A stretch of 64,000 bases of DNA from Deinococcus aestuarii (GTDB lineage: Bacteria; Deinococcota; Deinococci; Deinococcales; Deinococcaceae), in the NCBI RefSeq assembly GCF_018863415.1, contig NZ_JAHKSN010000004.1:71001-135000 (forward strand). Direction: 5' to 3'. The position numbers and the translations under genes were made by a program. Under the pieces are notes generated by a model. The model ran no database searches. It saw nothing but the letters and a program-made list of their open reading frames with translations, and was not told the origin of the DNA. This document shows positions 15,315 through 27,550 of the stretch, piece by piece; the stretch's first letter is position 1; each line of letters begins with the position of its first letter.

Positions 15315-15404
15315 GGGGTCCTCTCCTTCGGGCGGCTGGGCGCTCCACTCACCCCGCAAGTCTCCCCTACCTGCCGGGCGCGGACGGTACGAACCTGCCC
15401 GTCT

Positions 15405-15448
15405 TCAAGAAAAGGTGAAGCGGGCCACCCGGGAGGCAGGCGGCCCGC
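15405..15448 (-). terminator. Intrinsic terminator after the exported DUF11-like gene
   Basis: On the minus strand a 7-bp GC stem (GCGGGCC with GGCCCGC) closes a 15-base loop and is followed by the T-rich run TTCACCTTTTCTTG, 16 bases past the stop. Confidence 0.7.
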
Positions 15449-15463
15449 GTCGTGCTGTAAGAC

Positions 15464-15988
15464 CTACTTCACCCGCACCCGAAAGGCGAACTTCAGGGTC
15501 TCGCCCCGCCGCAACTCGCCCACCGTCCAGCGGACGTGGGTGTAGGTGGAGACCAGAGCCACCGCCTCGCGCGTGACGGTCTGGCCGTTCTCGCTGATCG
15601 TCACGGCCCGCCTGGGGGCGGCGCTGAAGGTCCGGCCGCCGTCGATGCTGTACTCCACCCGCCAGCGGTTCGTGTTCGCGGTGACCTCACCCATGAACTC
15701 GGTGCCGCGCGGCACGGGCACGCCCACGAAGACGCGCCGCACACGCTCGCCGCCGACATTGCTCACGCTGACCTGCTCGCGCAGCAGGTCGCCCGGCACG
15801 ACCGTCTTCACGTTCGGCACCATCTGTTCGACCGCCTGCCCGCCCTGCTGGACCCGCCGCACGAGGTCCTGGGTGAGCGTGAACTGGACGCGGGGCCGGG
15901 CCGTGGGCGCCGGGCTCGTCTCCGCCCGGGCAGCGGGGGCCGGAAGCAGACAGGCGAGCGCGAGGACAAGTGGGGCGGCGTGCTTCAA
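15464..15988 (-). CDS. Exported protein with a DUF11-like repeat domain
   Basis: The 174-aa product has a signal peptide (about residues 1-22, ending ARA), a proline-rich spacer, and one beta-sandwich unit reading GDLLREQVSVSNVGGE, then PVPRGTEF and VEYSIDGGRTFS. That is the layout of DUF11/conserved-repeat domains found on bacterial surfaces. The start is a TTG with GGAGG 7 bases upstream. Role unknown, probably envelope-associated. Confidence 0.8.
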   Translation of the reverse strand: MKHAAPLVLALACLLPAPAARAETSPAPTARPRVQFTLTQDLVRRVQQGGQAVEQMVPNVKTVVPGDLLREQVSVSNVGGERVRRVFVGVPVPRGTEFMGEVTANTNRWRVEYSIDGGRTFSAAPRRAVTISENGQTVTREAVALVSTYTHVRWTVGELRRGETLKFAFRVRVK

Positions 15989-16075
15989 AGAACAACCTCC
16001 GGGAAAAAGACCCGACGACCCGAAGAGGATTCCAAGTCGTCGGTCACACGTCAGCGACGTGAAGCACTCGGCACG

Positions 16076-17260
<1,185 letters not shown>

Positions 17261-17387
17261 AGGGGGCCTCCATACCGGCTCACGGGCCGGGTTTCATGGT
17301 GGGTGGTCTGTCAGCCGTCAGCTTTCAGTGGCAGAGGGTAGCAGGGCGGGTGTGGACCGAATGTCAGTCCTGCCGGAACACCTCTGC

Positions 17388-17836
17388 TCAAGCGAACGCC
17401 TCAAGCGGCTGCCCCTCGCAAAAAAGCACAGGAACTCCATGCTCGGGGTCAAGCTCCGTCGCATACGTCATGCGGACGCAGCGTGGGTCCTGGCCCTCAA
17501 CTAACAGCGATTCGAGGCGAAAATCGTCGAAATACTCAGCCTCGCTCATCCGGAAGTAAGGCGCGACCCACGGAGCGGGGCGACCGTCCTCCTCCAACAG
17601 GCCGTAACGGTCCGGTCGGGTCAGCACCTCGTTTCGCACGAACGCCACAGCCAGCCGCTTCAGCTTTTCGGCATCTCTGACCGCCGTACGCATGAGGTCG
17701 AGTTGGGCAGACGACGGGATTTGACCTTCCATCCCTCGGAAGTAACCCCGAACAACACCATCCGCGGTGACGGTTTCAAAGGAGAAACTTTCAGACGACT
17801 GCCGGACGGTCCCCAGCACATCGTCGAGGAACTGCC

Positions 17837-17840
<4 letters not shown>
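17388..17840 (-). CDS. Hypothetical protein in the arginine cluster
   Basis: The 150-aa product is not recognised. It is soluble, with many acidic and aromatic residues (WVAPYFRMSEAEYFDDF) and ends LFCEGQPLEAFA. Its GTG start overlaps the TGA of the N-acetyltransferase upstream (GTGA), so it is translated with that gene. Base composition is somewhat lower in GC than its neighbours. No motif suggests an enzyme. Confidence 0.7.
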
Positions 17841-18367
<527 letters not shown>

Positions 18368-18395
18368 GGGTGACCCCCGGGTGTGGGCTGTGGGC

Positions 18396-18438
18396 CGTGG
18401 GTTGTGGGAACGGCTTGCCCTACGACCCACAACCTACG
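18396..18438. repeat. Inverted repeat between two acetyltransferase genes
   Basis: CGTGGGTTGTGGG and CCCACAACCTACG pair over 13 bp with one G-T, around a 17-base loop. The left arm extends into a run of TGTGGGC-type words. It follows the GNAT gene stop on the minus strand but has no T-run, so it may be a dispersed intergenic repeat that also acts as an RNA end. Confidence 0.55.
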
Positions 18439-18452
18439 TCCCACCCCCCCCC

Positions 18453-18923
18453 CTACGCCTTGCTCGCCGCCCGGTCCAGCGGCCGCATCCAGGTCGTGCC
18501 GCCGGGGCGCTCGCTGCGGGCGCGGTAGGCGCGAATCTGGGGCGCGTTCGGCAACTCGCCCATCACCACGGCGAGGGGCACTTGCTGGAAGCCGAAGGAG
18601 GCCCAGTCGCCCCCCTTGCTGAACATGTAGATCGCCCGGTCGCCCCGGCCCTGGGCGTACTGCACGGCGCCCATCACCAGTCGGCGGCCCAGCCCGCTGC
18701 CCCGCGCACTCGGCAAGACTGCCGCGCCCCGCAGCAGCGAGGCCCCGTCCCCGTGTTCCAGGCCGATGGCGCCCACGGGCTGAGCGCCGCGCGTGGCGAT
18801 CCAGTAGGTCGTGCCCTCGGCGAGGGCCGCTTCCGTCTCCAGCCCGGCCTCCTGCATCACGCGGGTGACGGTCTCCTTGTCCTCGGGGCCAGCGAGCCGA
18901 ATCTGCACATTCTGGTCGGTCAT
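18453..18923 (-). CDS. GNAT family N-acetyltransferase (tandem copy 1)
   Basis: A 156-aa acetyltransferase with the core VGAIGLEHGDGASLLRGAAV followed by the acetyl-CoA loop ARGSGLGRRLV. GGAGG lies 8 bases before ATG 18923. It closely parallels the next GNAT gene upstream (shared TYWIA, IGLEHG, GASL-R blocks), so the two are probably a tandem duplication. The IGLEHG region resembles arsenic/amino-acid-type small acetyltransferases, but the substrate is not deducible. Confidence 0.85.
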   Translation of the reverse strand: MTDQNVQIRLAGPEDKETVTRVMQEAGLETEAALAEGTTYWIATRGAQPVGAIGLEHGDGASLLRGAAVLPSARGSGLGRRLVMGAVQYAQGRGDRAIYMFSKGGDWASFGFQQVPLAVVMGELPNAPQIRAYRARSERPGGTTWMRPLDRAASKA

Positions 18924-19027
18924 GGGAACTTCCTCCGTGGGGGGTGTCCTCCCGGAAACCCACGCGGGCGTCCGGAAGGGCGGAATTGTGCGTGGGGGAA
19001 GCATAGCGCAGGTCGGTCACCATGACT

Positions 19028-19530
19028 TCAGGCTCCCTCCGGCCAGGAAGGCACGCCCAGGGTCCGCATCCAGCCCACCTCGTCTTTCAGCCACCCCCGG
19101 CCCTCGCCGCTGATCACCTGCGGCGTGTCCGGCAGGGCGGCGGCCACCGTCTCGGGCGGCACCCGCGTGAAGCCGAACTGCTCCCAGAAAGGTCCCGCGT
19201 CGCTGGAAAAGAGATATACCGCCCGGTCGCCGCGCAGGGTCGCCTGGGTCAGCGCGCTCGTCGCCAGGGCCCGCCCGAGTCCCTGCCGCCGCGCGTGGGG
19301 CAGCACGGTCGCCGAGCGGATCAGACTTGCCCCCTCCCCGTGCTCCAGACCGATGCACCCGGCGGGCCGCCCGTCGAGGTCGGCGATCCAGTACGTCGAG
19401 CCCTCAAACGTCGCCGTGATCGCGCCGCGCTCGTGGCTCAGGCCCACCGCCAGGATCAGGTCACGCAGGGTGTCGAGGTCGGTTGCCGTCGTGGCCTGGC
19501 GGAGCTTGACGTGGGTGCCTTGGTCCAGGG

Positions 19531-19534
<4 letters not shown>
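19028..19534 (-). CDS. GNAT family N-acetyltransferase (tandem copy 2)
   Basis: The 168-aa product shares TYWIA, GCIGLEHGEGASLIRSATV and RRQGLGRAL with its neighbour. The EQFGFTRV motif marks the end of the GNAT fold. ATG at 19534 overlaps the TGA of the HIT gene (ATGA) and has GGAGGG 5 bases upstream. Co-transcribed with argH and the HIT gene. Substrate unknown. Confidence 0.87.
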
Positions 19535-20012
<478 letters not shown>

Positions 20013-20016
<4 letters not shown>

Positions 20017-21422
20017 CCCAGCGCCGCCTTCGCCGCCTCGACGGCTTCTCGCACCCGTTCGGGCGCCGTGCCGCCGTAGCTCTGCCGGCCCCGCACGCTC
20101 TCCTCCACGGTCAGGCGACGGGCGACTTCCGCGCTCAGCAGGGGGTGGGCCGCCCGCAGCTCGGCGTCGGTGAGGTCCCACAGTGGCCGACCCGAGCGGC
20201 TGGCGAGGCCCACCAGCCCGCCCACGACCTCGTGCGCCTCGCGGAAGGGGACGCCCTGGCGGGCCAGGAAGTCCGCCACGTCCGTCGCGGTCGAGAAGCC
20301 GCGCGCCGCCGCCTTCTTTGTCACGTCCGGGTGCCAGACGCTCTTGGGCAGCATGTCGGCGTACAGGCGCAAGATGATGCTGAGGGTGTCGTAGGAGTCG
20401 AACACGCCCTCCTTGTCCTCCTGAAGGTCCTTGTTGTAGGCGAGCGGCGTGCCCTTCACCACCGTCAGCAGGCCCATCAGGTTCCCGAAGACGCGGCCCG
20501 CCTTGCCCCGCGCGAGTTCGGAGACGTCGGGGTTCTTCTTCTGCGGCATGATCGAGGAGCCGGTCGTGTGCGAGTCGGGCAGGGTCAGAAAGCCGAACTC
20601 GAAGGTCGAGGAGAGGATGAGTTCTTCCGACAGGCGCGAGAGGTGCGCGGCGAGGATCGCGCAGGCCGACAGGAATTCGAGCGCGAAGTCCCGGCTCCCC
20701 ACCCCGTCGAGGGAGTTGGCGGTCGGGCGGGCGAAGCCGAGGGCGGCGGCGGTCGCGTGGCGGTCGATGGGCCAGGGCGTTCCAGCGAGTGCGGATGAAC
20801 CCAGCGGCGACTCGTCCATCCGCTCGGCGGCGTCGCGGAAACGGCCCTCGTCGCGCTCCAGCATAGCGGCGTAGGCCATGAACCAGTGAGAGAGGAGGAT
20901 GGGCTGGGCGACTTGAAGGTGGGTGTAGCCGGGGAGGATGACCGGCTCTCCCCCATCCGAGGTGAGATGCTTCTCGGCCTCCGCCACCATGACGGCCCGC
21001 AGCGCCCGCGTCTTCCCCGCCAGATCGAGCGCCGCCTCCTTCGTAAAGAGCCGGAAGTCCACCGCCACCTGATCGTTGCGGCTTCTCGCCGTGTGGAGCT
21101 TGCCCGCCACCGGCCCGATCCGGTCACGCAGCGCGGCCTCGACGTTCATGTGCACGTCCTCGCGGTCGAGCCTCCACTCGAAGGCCCCGGCGCGGATATC
21201 GGTGAGCACATCGCTCAGCCCGTCACCTATCTGCGTCACCTCGTCTGGGGTCAGGATGCCGACCTGCCCGAGCATCGCCACGTGCGCGAGCGAGCCGCGG
21301 ATGTCCTGCTCGGCGAGGCGCTGGTCGAAGGGCACGGAGGCGTTGAAGAGTTCCACCAGGCCGTCGGTGGCTTCGGCAAAGCGTCCGCCCCAGAGTTTTT
21401 TGTCTTGCGTGGATTGGGTCAT
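20013..21422 (-). CDS. argH: Argininosuccinate lyase
   Basis: ArgH (469 aa) splits argininosuccinate into arginine and fumarate, the last step of arginine synthesis. Markers are KLWGGRF at the start, ARSRNDQVAVDFRL, and the superfamily signature GSSIMPQKKNPD carrying the mobile catalytic loop. AAGGA lies 10 bases before the ATG. Twenty-two bases separate it from the GNAT gene upstream; the HIT gene overlaps its end. Confidence 0.98.
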
Positions 21423-21444
21423 GTGTGGAGTTCCTTGGGAGCGG

Positions 21445-21939
21445 TCAGCTTTCAGCCTGCCCCAGCTCTGGCACCGCTCCGCTGACGGCTTTCACCAGCA
21501 CCACCGGCGGCGGGCTGTGCGGGTTCGCGTGCGCGTACACCGCCCCCGCGTCCACCCGGTAGCCCAGGCGCTCGTAGAAGGGGAGGACGGCGAGGTTGTA
21601 CCGGCTGACGGCGAGGAGGACGCGGGCATACCCGCCCCGCGCGGCCACCTCCTCCACCGCGCGCACGAGGGCGGCGCCGATGCCCTGACCGCGCCTCTCG
21701 GGAAGGGTGGCGAGTTTGTTGAGGGTCAGGGTCTCCCGCCCGTCGGGCCGCCAGCCGACACAACCGACGGCCTCTTCCCCGAGGAAGGCGAGGAAGCCGC
21801 CCCCCTGCCCCAGGCTCCAGCGCACGTCGTCCACGGTGGTGCGGCTCCAACTGGAGCGCGGGTCCATGCCCGCCGCCATCATCACGGGGTGGAAGACGGG
21901 GGCGTCGGCGGGGCGGGCGGGGCGGAGGGTCAAGGTCAC
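21445..21939 (-). CDS. GNAT family N-acetyltransferase
   Basis: A 164-aa acetyltransferase: LRPARPADAPVF start, LNKLATLPERRGQGIGAAL (acetyl-CoA loop), and YNLAVLPFYERLGYRVD at the C-terminal end. The GTG start overlaps the TGA of the next GNAT gene (GTGA). Its stop codon lies inside a short CTGA/TCAG-rich repeat, so the final residues may have been reshaped by that repeat. Substrate unknown. Confidence 0.85.
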   Translation of the reverse strand: MTLTLRPARPADAPVFHPVMMAAGMDPRSSWSRTTVDDVRWSLGQGGGFLAFLGEEAVGCVGWRPDGRETLTLNKLATLPERRGQGIGAALVRAVEEVAARGGYARVLLAVSRYNLAVLPFYERLGYRVDAGAVYAHANPHSPPPVVLVKAVSGAVPELGQAES

Positions 21940-22415
21940 GGTGTTTCCCCAAGCGTCAGCCGCATCTCGTTCGTGGGGGTGAAGCCCAGCCGGTCGTAAA
22001 CGGGTCGCCCGGCCTCGGAGGCGTGCAGCGAGACCGTTTCCACCCCGCGCCGGGCACATTCGGCCAGGAGCTGTTGCAGCATCCGGCGGGCCAGCCCCTG
22101 CCCACGGGCGAACGGCCGCACGTACACGTTCAGGAGGTAGGCGCGCGTCACCGGCAGGCTGCGGGGACTGAGTGGGAGGCTCTGCCAGATCACGCCCGCG
22201 CCCCCCACGACCTGCCCGCCCTGTTCGGCCAGCACGCCGCTGAAGGAGCCGTCCGCGAGCGCCGCCCGGAACCAGCCCAGGCTCGCGGCGTGGGCCTGGG
22301 CCACCCGCTCGGCACCGGACCCCATGTCGAGAAACATCGCGTCCCGCTGTGCCTGGATGGTCTCTGCGTCGGCGGGGAGGGCGGGTCGGAATGTGGTGCC
22401 TGTGGGTGAGTTCAT
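21936..22415 (-). CDS. GNAT family N-acetyltransferase
   Basis: The 159-aa product has RAYLLNVYVRPFARGQGLARRM, the strand plus acetyl-CoA loop typical of GNATs, and YDRLGFTPTNEMRL at the end. Its ATG overlaps the DinB-like stop (TGATG), and an upstream GTG is an alternative. It resembles small-molecule acetyltransferases with an AxLLNVYV signature. Part of the argG-argH string. Confidence 0.86.
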   Translation of the reverse strand: MNSPTGTTFRPALPADAETIQAQRDAMFLDMGSGAERVAQAHAASLGWFRAALADGSFSGVLAEQGGQVVGGAGVIWQSLPLSPRSLPVTRAYLLNVYVRPFARGQGLARRMLQQLLAECARRGVETVSLHASEAGRPVYDRLGFTPTNEMRLTLGETP

Positions 22416-22861
22416 CACGCACCCACCCGCTCCCGAATCTGCGCGAGATGGTGGTGAAGGTGCCGGTCGTAGTGCTCCAGCAGTTCCGCCAGCGTCATGG
22501 GTTGCCCGCCGTTCAGCCGCCCGACCGTAGCGCAGGCCGAGTGCAACCGATCAGCGGGCAGAAGCGAGGCGAAGCGGGCCAAGTGGAGGTTGTAGGCGTG
22601 CCAGAGACTCAGAATTTCGGCCCAGGGGCAGCCCTGCCAGTCCTGCGCGAGGTCCCAGGCGTCCTGGTCCCATAGCGGGAACACGGGGGCGTCTTCCGTC
22701 ACCATGCGAGCCCAGCGCGCGTGGTTGTTGCAGGCGGAGTCCACCAGATGCCCGAGCACCTGCTTAGGGCTCCAGACGCCGGGGGCAGGCACACGGCTCA
22801 CCGTCTCCTCGCCCAGGGTCCCGAGCCAGTCATAAATGGCCCCGATCTCCTCCCGCCTCAT
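22415..22861 (-). CDS. DinB-like four-helix metal-binding protein
   Basis: The 148-aa protein fits the DinB/YfiT superfamily: VWSPKQVLGHLVDSACNNHARW near the start and HYDRHLHHHLAQIRE at the end supply the usual histidine metal ligands. Members include thiol transferases and proteins of unknown role. It starts three bases after the argG stop with only a weak GAGG, so it probably relies on translational coupling. Confidence 0.85.
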   Translation of the reverse strand: MRREEIGAIYDWLGTLGEETVSRVPAPGVWSPKQVLGHLVDSACNNHARWARMVTEDAPVFPLWDQDAWDLAQDWQGCPWAEILSLWHAYNLHLARFASLLPADRLHSACATVGRLNGGQPMTLAELLEHYDRHLHHHLAQIRERVGA

Positions 22862-22864
22862 GCC

Positions 22865-24091
<1,227 letters not shown>

Positions 24092-24225
24092 GGTTCAATC
24101 TTCTCCCAGAAGGGCGAGGGGGCGGCTGAGAAGGCAGCACAAGTCCCCCGGCGTGACACACCCGGCCTCTTTCCGCGAAGGGAGCAGGCCGGGGCGTCAG
24201 CGTCGGGGGGAGAGGGTCTGCATGG

Positions 24226-24261
24226 CTGTATGGATATACGCCGGAGCGTATCTCTATGCAG
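24226..24261. promoter_or_regulatory. argG: Tandem ARG-box-like operator before argG
   Basis: Two 14-base elements, TGTATGGATATACG (24227-24240) and CGTATCTCTATGCA (24247-24260), each fit the ARG-box plan TGNAT-N4-ATNCA with one or two mismatches. Their centres are 20 bp apart, like paired ARG boxes bound by the ArgR hexamer in E. coli (about 21 bp). The two halves also form a larger 16-bp imperfect palindrome. No argR gene is in the window. Confidence 0.6.
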
Positions 24262-24327
24262 CGAGGGTAGCAGCCGGGATGGGGGGGGTCAAGGCCGGGT
24301 CTGGACAGGCGGGACGGGGCGGCCCGA

Positions 24328-24365
24328 CAAAAACCGCCCCATGACCGCAAGGGGCCGGGGGCGGT
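24328..24365 (-). terminator. Intrinsic terminator after the surface-protein gene
   Basis: On the minus strand ACCGCCCC and GGGGCGGT form an 8-bp stem followed directly by TTTTTG, 15 bases past the stop. Confidence 0.85.
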
Positions 24366-24379
24366 GTGGGGAGGAGGGC

Positions 24380-24850
24380 TCAGCGGAAGGTGTAGTTGAG
24401 ACCGAGGCGGGCGCTGTAGCCGAGACCGAGGTCGAGTCCACCATCCGCGAGACCGAGGTAAGGGCCGACCGAACCTTCCACAAAGACGCTGATGGGCGTG
24501 GTGATCTGGTACTCCAGGCCGAGCAGGCCGTGGGGGTAGACGTACAACTGATTGTTGCTGCCCAACGAGATGTCCGCGCCCAGGCCGAGACCATAGTAGG
24601 GGTTGAAGCCCGCCAGCGCCTGACCACCCGGAAACTGGCCCAGGTAGGCCACGTCGCCGCCCAGGCCCAGCGAGCCGCCCCGGAAGAGGTTCACGGCGTT
24701 CAGGTTCAAGCTGTACCGCACGCTGGAATTCACGGTGAGGTCGTTGCGGTAGTACACCCCGGAGCTGGTCCCCAGGAACCCACCCACCGAATCAGCGGCG
24801 GCGGTCGAGACGGCGGAGAGAGCCAGAAGTCCGAGCAGCGCCTTTTTCAT
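24380..24850 (-). CDS. Exported beta-barrel-like protein
   Basis: The 156-aa product has a signal peptide (KKALLGLLALSAVSTAAA) and then alternating glycine/aromatic strands (YYRNDLTVNSSVRYSLNLNA, LGLGYSARLGLNYTF) that suggest a small outer-membrane beta-barrel. The C-terminus ends in a Tyr-x-Phe-like strand plus Arg. No Shine-Dalgarno precedes ATG 24850, but TACGCT lies 6-7 bases before it, fitting a leaderless start. Function unknown. Confidence 0.82.
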   Translation of the reverse strand: MKKALLGLLALSAVSTAAADSVGGFLGTSSGVYYRNDLTVNSSVRYSLNLNAVNLFRGGSLGLGGDVAYLGQFPGGQALAGFNPYYGLGLGADISLGSNNQLYVYPHGLLGLEYQITTPISVFVEGSVGPYLGLADGGLDLGLGYSARLGLNYTFR

Positions 24851-24903
24851 GCAAAAAGCGTACGCCATCCCCCAGGGCCCATGTTCCTGCCTAAACGAAC
24901 CAT

Positions 24904-26031
24904 CTAGGCCCCGACCCGCGCCGCCCGCTCCAGCCGCTCCAGCGCCCGCCCCAGTTCCTCACGCGACTTGCAGAAGGCGAGCCGGAACAGCCCCTCCGGC
25001 GCCGGGTGAGCCACGTAGAAGGCGTCTCCGGGAATCACGGCGACCCCTGCCTCCTCCACCAGCGCCTCGGCGGTCCAGCCCGGATGGCGTGCGTTCAGGA
25101 AATAGGTGCCGCTCGGCTCGAACACGGTGGCCCCCACGCTCCGCAGCCCCCCCGCGAGCAACCCCACGCGCTCCCCGTACTCGGCGCGCAGAGCCTCGTA
25201 GAAGCCCTCCCGCCGGGCGACGGGCAGGGCCGCGGCGACCGCCACCTGAAAGGGCGTGGGCGCGCAGAAAGACCCCACCTGCCGGATCGCGGCGATGTTG
25301 GGCGCCAGCCCCGGCGGGCAGGCGATCCACCCGACCCGCCACCCGGTCGCCTCCAGCCGCTTGCCCGCACTCCCCACCGTGAAGGTGCGTTCGGGGGCGA
25401 GGTCGCGCAGGGAGGTGGGCCGCTCCCCGAAGTACAGCTCGTCGTACACCTCGTCGCTGACGATCCACAGGTCGTGCTGACGGGCGAGGGCGACGAGGGC
25501 CTCCAGCTCGGCGCGGGTGAACACGGTGCCCGTCGGGTTGTAGGGACTGTTGAGGAGCAGGGCCCGGGTACGCGGGGTGATGGCCGAGCGCACCGCTTCC
25601 AGGTCGAGCGTCCAGCCTTCCGAATCGGTCAGCCGCATGGGCACGGTGACGGGCGTGGCCCCGGCCAGCCGCGCCTGGGGCACGTACACGTCGAACACGG
25701 GTTCGAGCATCAGCACCTCGTCGCCGGGGCCGTACAGGGCGAGCGCGAGGACGCCCAGCGCCTCGGTCGCCCCGGAGGTCACCACCACGTCCGCTCCGTC
25801 CACCCCCAGGTCCGCGCCGATGGCATCCCGGAGCGCGGGCAGCCCCGCCGGGGGCGCGTACTGGTCCGCGGTGCCGACCGCCCGCCGAGCCGCGTCCAGC
25901 AAGAAGGCGGGCGGCGGGTCGGAGGGAAAGCCCTGCCCCAGGTTGACGGCCCCGTGCCTGAGCGCGAGGCGGCTCATGTGAGCGAACACGCTCTCCTGGG
26001 ACGACCGGGCACGCGGCAGGAGTTCAGGCAT
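24904..26031 (-). CDS. Class I/II PLP-dependent aminotransferase
   Basis: The 375-aa enzyme opens with NLGQGFPSDPPPAFLLDA, has the pocket LLNSPYNPTGTVF, the Asp of VSDEVYDELYF, and the PLP lysine in VGSAGKRLEATGWRVGW. This subgroup includes kynurenine/methionine-type aminotransferases (YbdL, KAT). ATG 26031 has no Shine-Dalgarno and a CAGACT box 6 bases upstream. The open frame extends upstream, but those residues do not resemble the family. Amino-acid preference is uncertain. Confidence 0.9.
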   Translation of the reverse strand: MPELLPRARSSQESVFAHMSRLALRHGAVNLGQGFPSDPPPAFLLDAARRAVGTADQYAPPAGLPALRDAIGADLGVDGADVVVTSGATEALGVLALALYGPGDEVLMLEPVFDVYVPQARLAGATPVTVPMRLTDSEGWTLDLEAVRSAITPRTRALLLNSPYNPTGTVFTRAELEALVALARQHDLWIVSDEVYDELYFGERPTSLRDLAPERTFTVGSAGKRLEATGWRVGWIACPPGLAPNIAAIRQVGSFCAPTPFQVAVAAALPVARREGFYEALRAEYGERVGLLAGGLRSVGATVFEPSGTYFLNARHPGWTAEALVEEAGVAVIPGDAFYVAHPAPEGLFRLAFCKSREELGRALERLERAARVGA

Positions 26032-26213
26032 GGGGGCAGTCTGGGCGCTCACGGACGGGAGCGTGGGCCGTGGGTCAGACAGGGAAGCTCTCGGCCCGTC
26101 GCCCAGTGGGACCGCCCGCCCGCCGGGCCCGCCCACGGGACGAAGAGCCGGCATGGGGACAGCGCTGCCGGAATCCCCCTTCACTCCACAGGCCACCCGC
26201 CTATCCTCTCCCC

Positions 26214-26828
26214 GTGCCCCCCTTCCTGCGCGGCCTGACGCTGGGCCTCTCGCTGATTGTCGCCATCGGGCCGCAGAACGCCTTCGTGCTGAGGCAGGGG
26301 TTGACGCGGCGGTACGGCTTGCTGGCGGCGCTGGTGTGCTCGCTGGCGGATACGGTGCTGATCGCCTTCGGGGTCCTCGGCGTCGGGGCACTCCTCGCGC
26401 GGTCTCCGGCGCTCGTCACCCTCGGGACGCTGGCGGGTGCCGCCTTTCTGCTCTGGTACGGGGGACGCTCCTTCCGGTCGGCCCGCCATCCAGGGACGCT
26501 CCAGACCGAGGGGCAGGCCGCTCAGACACCGGCCACTGTGATCGCCACCGCTGCGGCCTTCAGCCTCCTCAACCTGCACGCGATCCTTGACACCGTGGTC
26601 CTGATCGGTGGGGCGAGCGCGGGGCTGAACAGCACAGGCCGCACCGCCTTCCTCCTCGGCACGGTCCTCGCCTCATGGACATGGTTTTTCGCCCTTGCCC
26701 TGCTCGCGGGCCGCCTCGCGCCGCTGATGCGCTCGCCCCGGGCGTGGCAGGTGCTGGACGTGCTGATCGGGGTGGTGATGTGGGCGATTGCGGGGGGGTT
26801 GGTGGGAAGCATGGTTTCAGGAGGTTGA
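26214..26828 (+). CDS. LysE/ArgO-type amino-acid exporter
   Basis: A 204-aa membrane protein with six predicted helices and the family start GLTLGLSLIVAIGPQNAFVLRQGL. LysE/ArgO exporters remove excess lysine or arginine. GTG at 26214 follows TATCCT by 6 bases with TTCACT 16 bases further upstream, a good leaderless promoter. Its end overlaps the convergent PIN gene by 12 bases. The link to the nearby arginine genes is suggestive only. Confidence 0.9.
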   Translation: MPPFLRGLTLGLSLIVAIGPQNAFVLRQGLTRRYGLLAALVCSLADTVLIAFGVLGVGALLARSPALVTLGTLAGAAFLLWYGGRSFRSARHPGTLQTEGQAAQTPATVIATAAAFSLLNLHAILDTVVLIGGASAGLNSTGRTAFLLGTVLASWTWFFALALLAGRLAPLMRSPRAWQVLDVLIGVVMWAIAGGLVGSMVSGG

Positions 26829-27263
26829 GGCGGCCAGGTCGTCGAGGTGGGCGTACAGAACATACGTGCGCCACACGGGCAGACCACAGCCGAAGAAATC
26901 CTGATCCTCCGTCCATACGTCCGCGTTCAGGGCGAGCGCGAGGGCGACGGTGGGCCAGTCGTCGGGGTCTTGGGGGATGCGAAGGAGGGCCTGGGGCTCG
27001 AAGGCCTCGTATTGAATGGGGCGGACGACGGTGACGTTGCTCTCGTAAGCGTAGATCGCCTCTTCGCGCAGGGCTTGAAGGGCGCCGTCGGAAAGGTTTG
27101 AATGGCCCGATAAATGGGTCAGGCGGCGGCTCAGTTCGTACCTGAACTCGTCGTCTACCCGCGCCGTCACAAAGAGGTCGAACGCAGGTGAAGCGAGACG
27201 CGGACGCCCCCGCGAGCGCAAACATTCGCTCACGAGCACATTCGTGTCTGTGACGAGCAGCAT
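26817..27263 (-). CDS. PIN-domain toxin (VapC-like)
   Basis: The 148-aa protein has the acidic residues of a PIN ribonuclease: TDTNVLV at residues 5-11, an internal Glu/Asp region (VDDEFRYEL) and DADVWTEDQDF-type end (ADVWTEDQDFFG). It follows a Phd-type antitoxin with a one-base stop/start overlap, the standard order for type II systems. Likely an RNase held inactive by the partner. Target RNA unknown. Confidence 0.85.
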   Translation of the reverse strand: MLLVTDTNVLVSECLRSRGRPRLASPAFDLFVTARVDDEFRYELSRRLTHLSGHSNLSDGALQALREEAIYAYESNVTVVRPIQYEAFEPQALLRIPQDPDDWPTVALALALNADVWTEDQDFFGCGLPVWRTYVLYAHLDDLAASTS

Positions 27264-27511
27264 CAGTGGGGGGCTTCGAGGAGGATGTTTTCAAGTTCCT
27301 CTACAGTGAGGCCCGCCTCACGCGCCGTCCGCTCTACTGCCGCGTCCAGACGTGCCATAGCTTCACGCCGCTTCTCAGGGTCCTTGCGAACGACCGGCGT
27401 GTAGAAACCGATGGGTTTTCCATGCCGCTCAATGACCAACGGCTCCCCACGCGCCAGAAGCTGCGTCGCCTTGTCCTTGAACTCCTTGATCCCCACCCGC
27501 TTGACGGCCAT
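27263..27511 (-). CDS. Phd/YefM-type antitoxin
   Basis: The 82-aa product begins VKRVGIKEFKDKATQLLARGEPLVIERHGKPIGFYTPV, the DNA-binding fold of Phd/YefM antitoxins, with an acidic helical tail that would wrap the toxin. GGAGG lies 6 bases before the ATG. These proteins normally repress their own promoter. Confidence 0.9.
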   Translation of the reverse strand: MAVKRVGIKEFKDKATQLLARGEPLVIERHGKPIGFYTPVVRKDPEKRREAMARLDAAVERTAREAGLTVEELENILLEAPH

Positions 27512-27537
27512 ACCGGACCTCCTGGGAAGTGGACACT

Positions 27538-27543
27538 AGTATA
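27538..27543 (-). promoter_or_regulatory. -10 box for the Phd/PIN pair
   Basis: TATACT on the minus strand, 26 bases upstream of the antitoxin ATG. It sits just past the DUF433 stop. No strong -35 is seen. Confidence 0.5.
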
Positions 27544-27550
27544 GCCAGAA

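Noticed and set aside
26817..26828. Overlap of the exporter and PIN genes as a frameshift or fusion
   Set aside because: The genes are convergent on opposite strands, so the 12-base overlap is only tail to tail.
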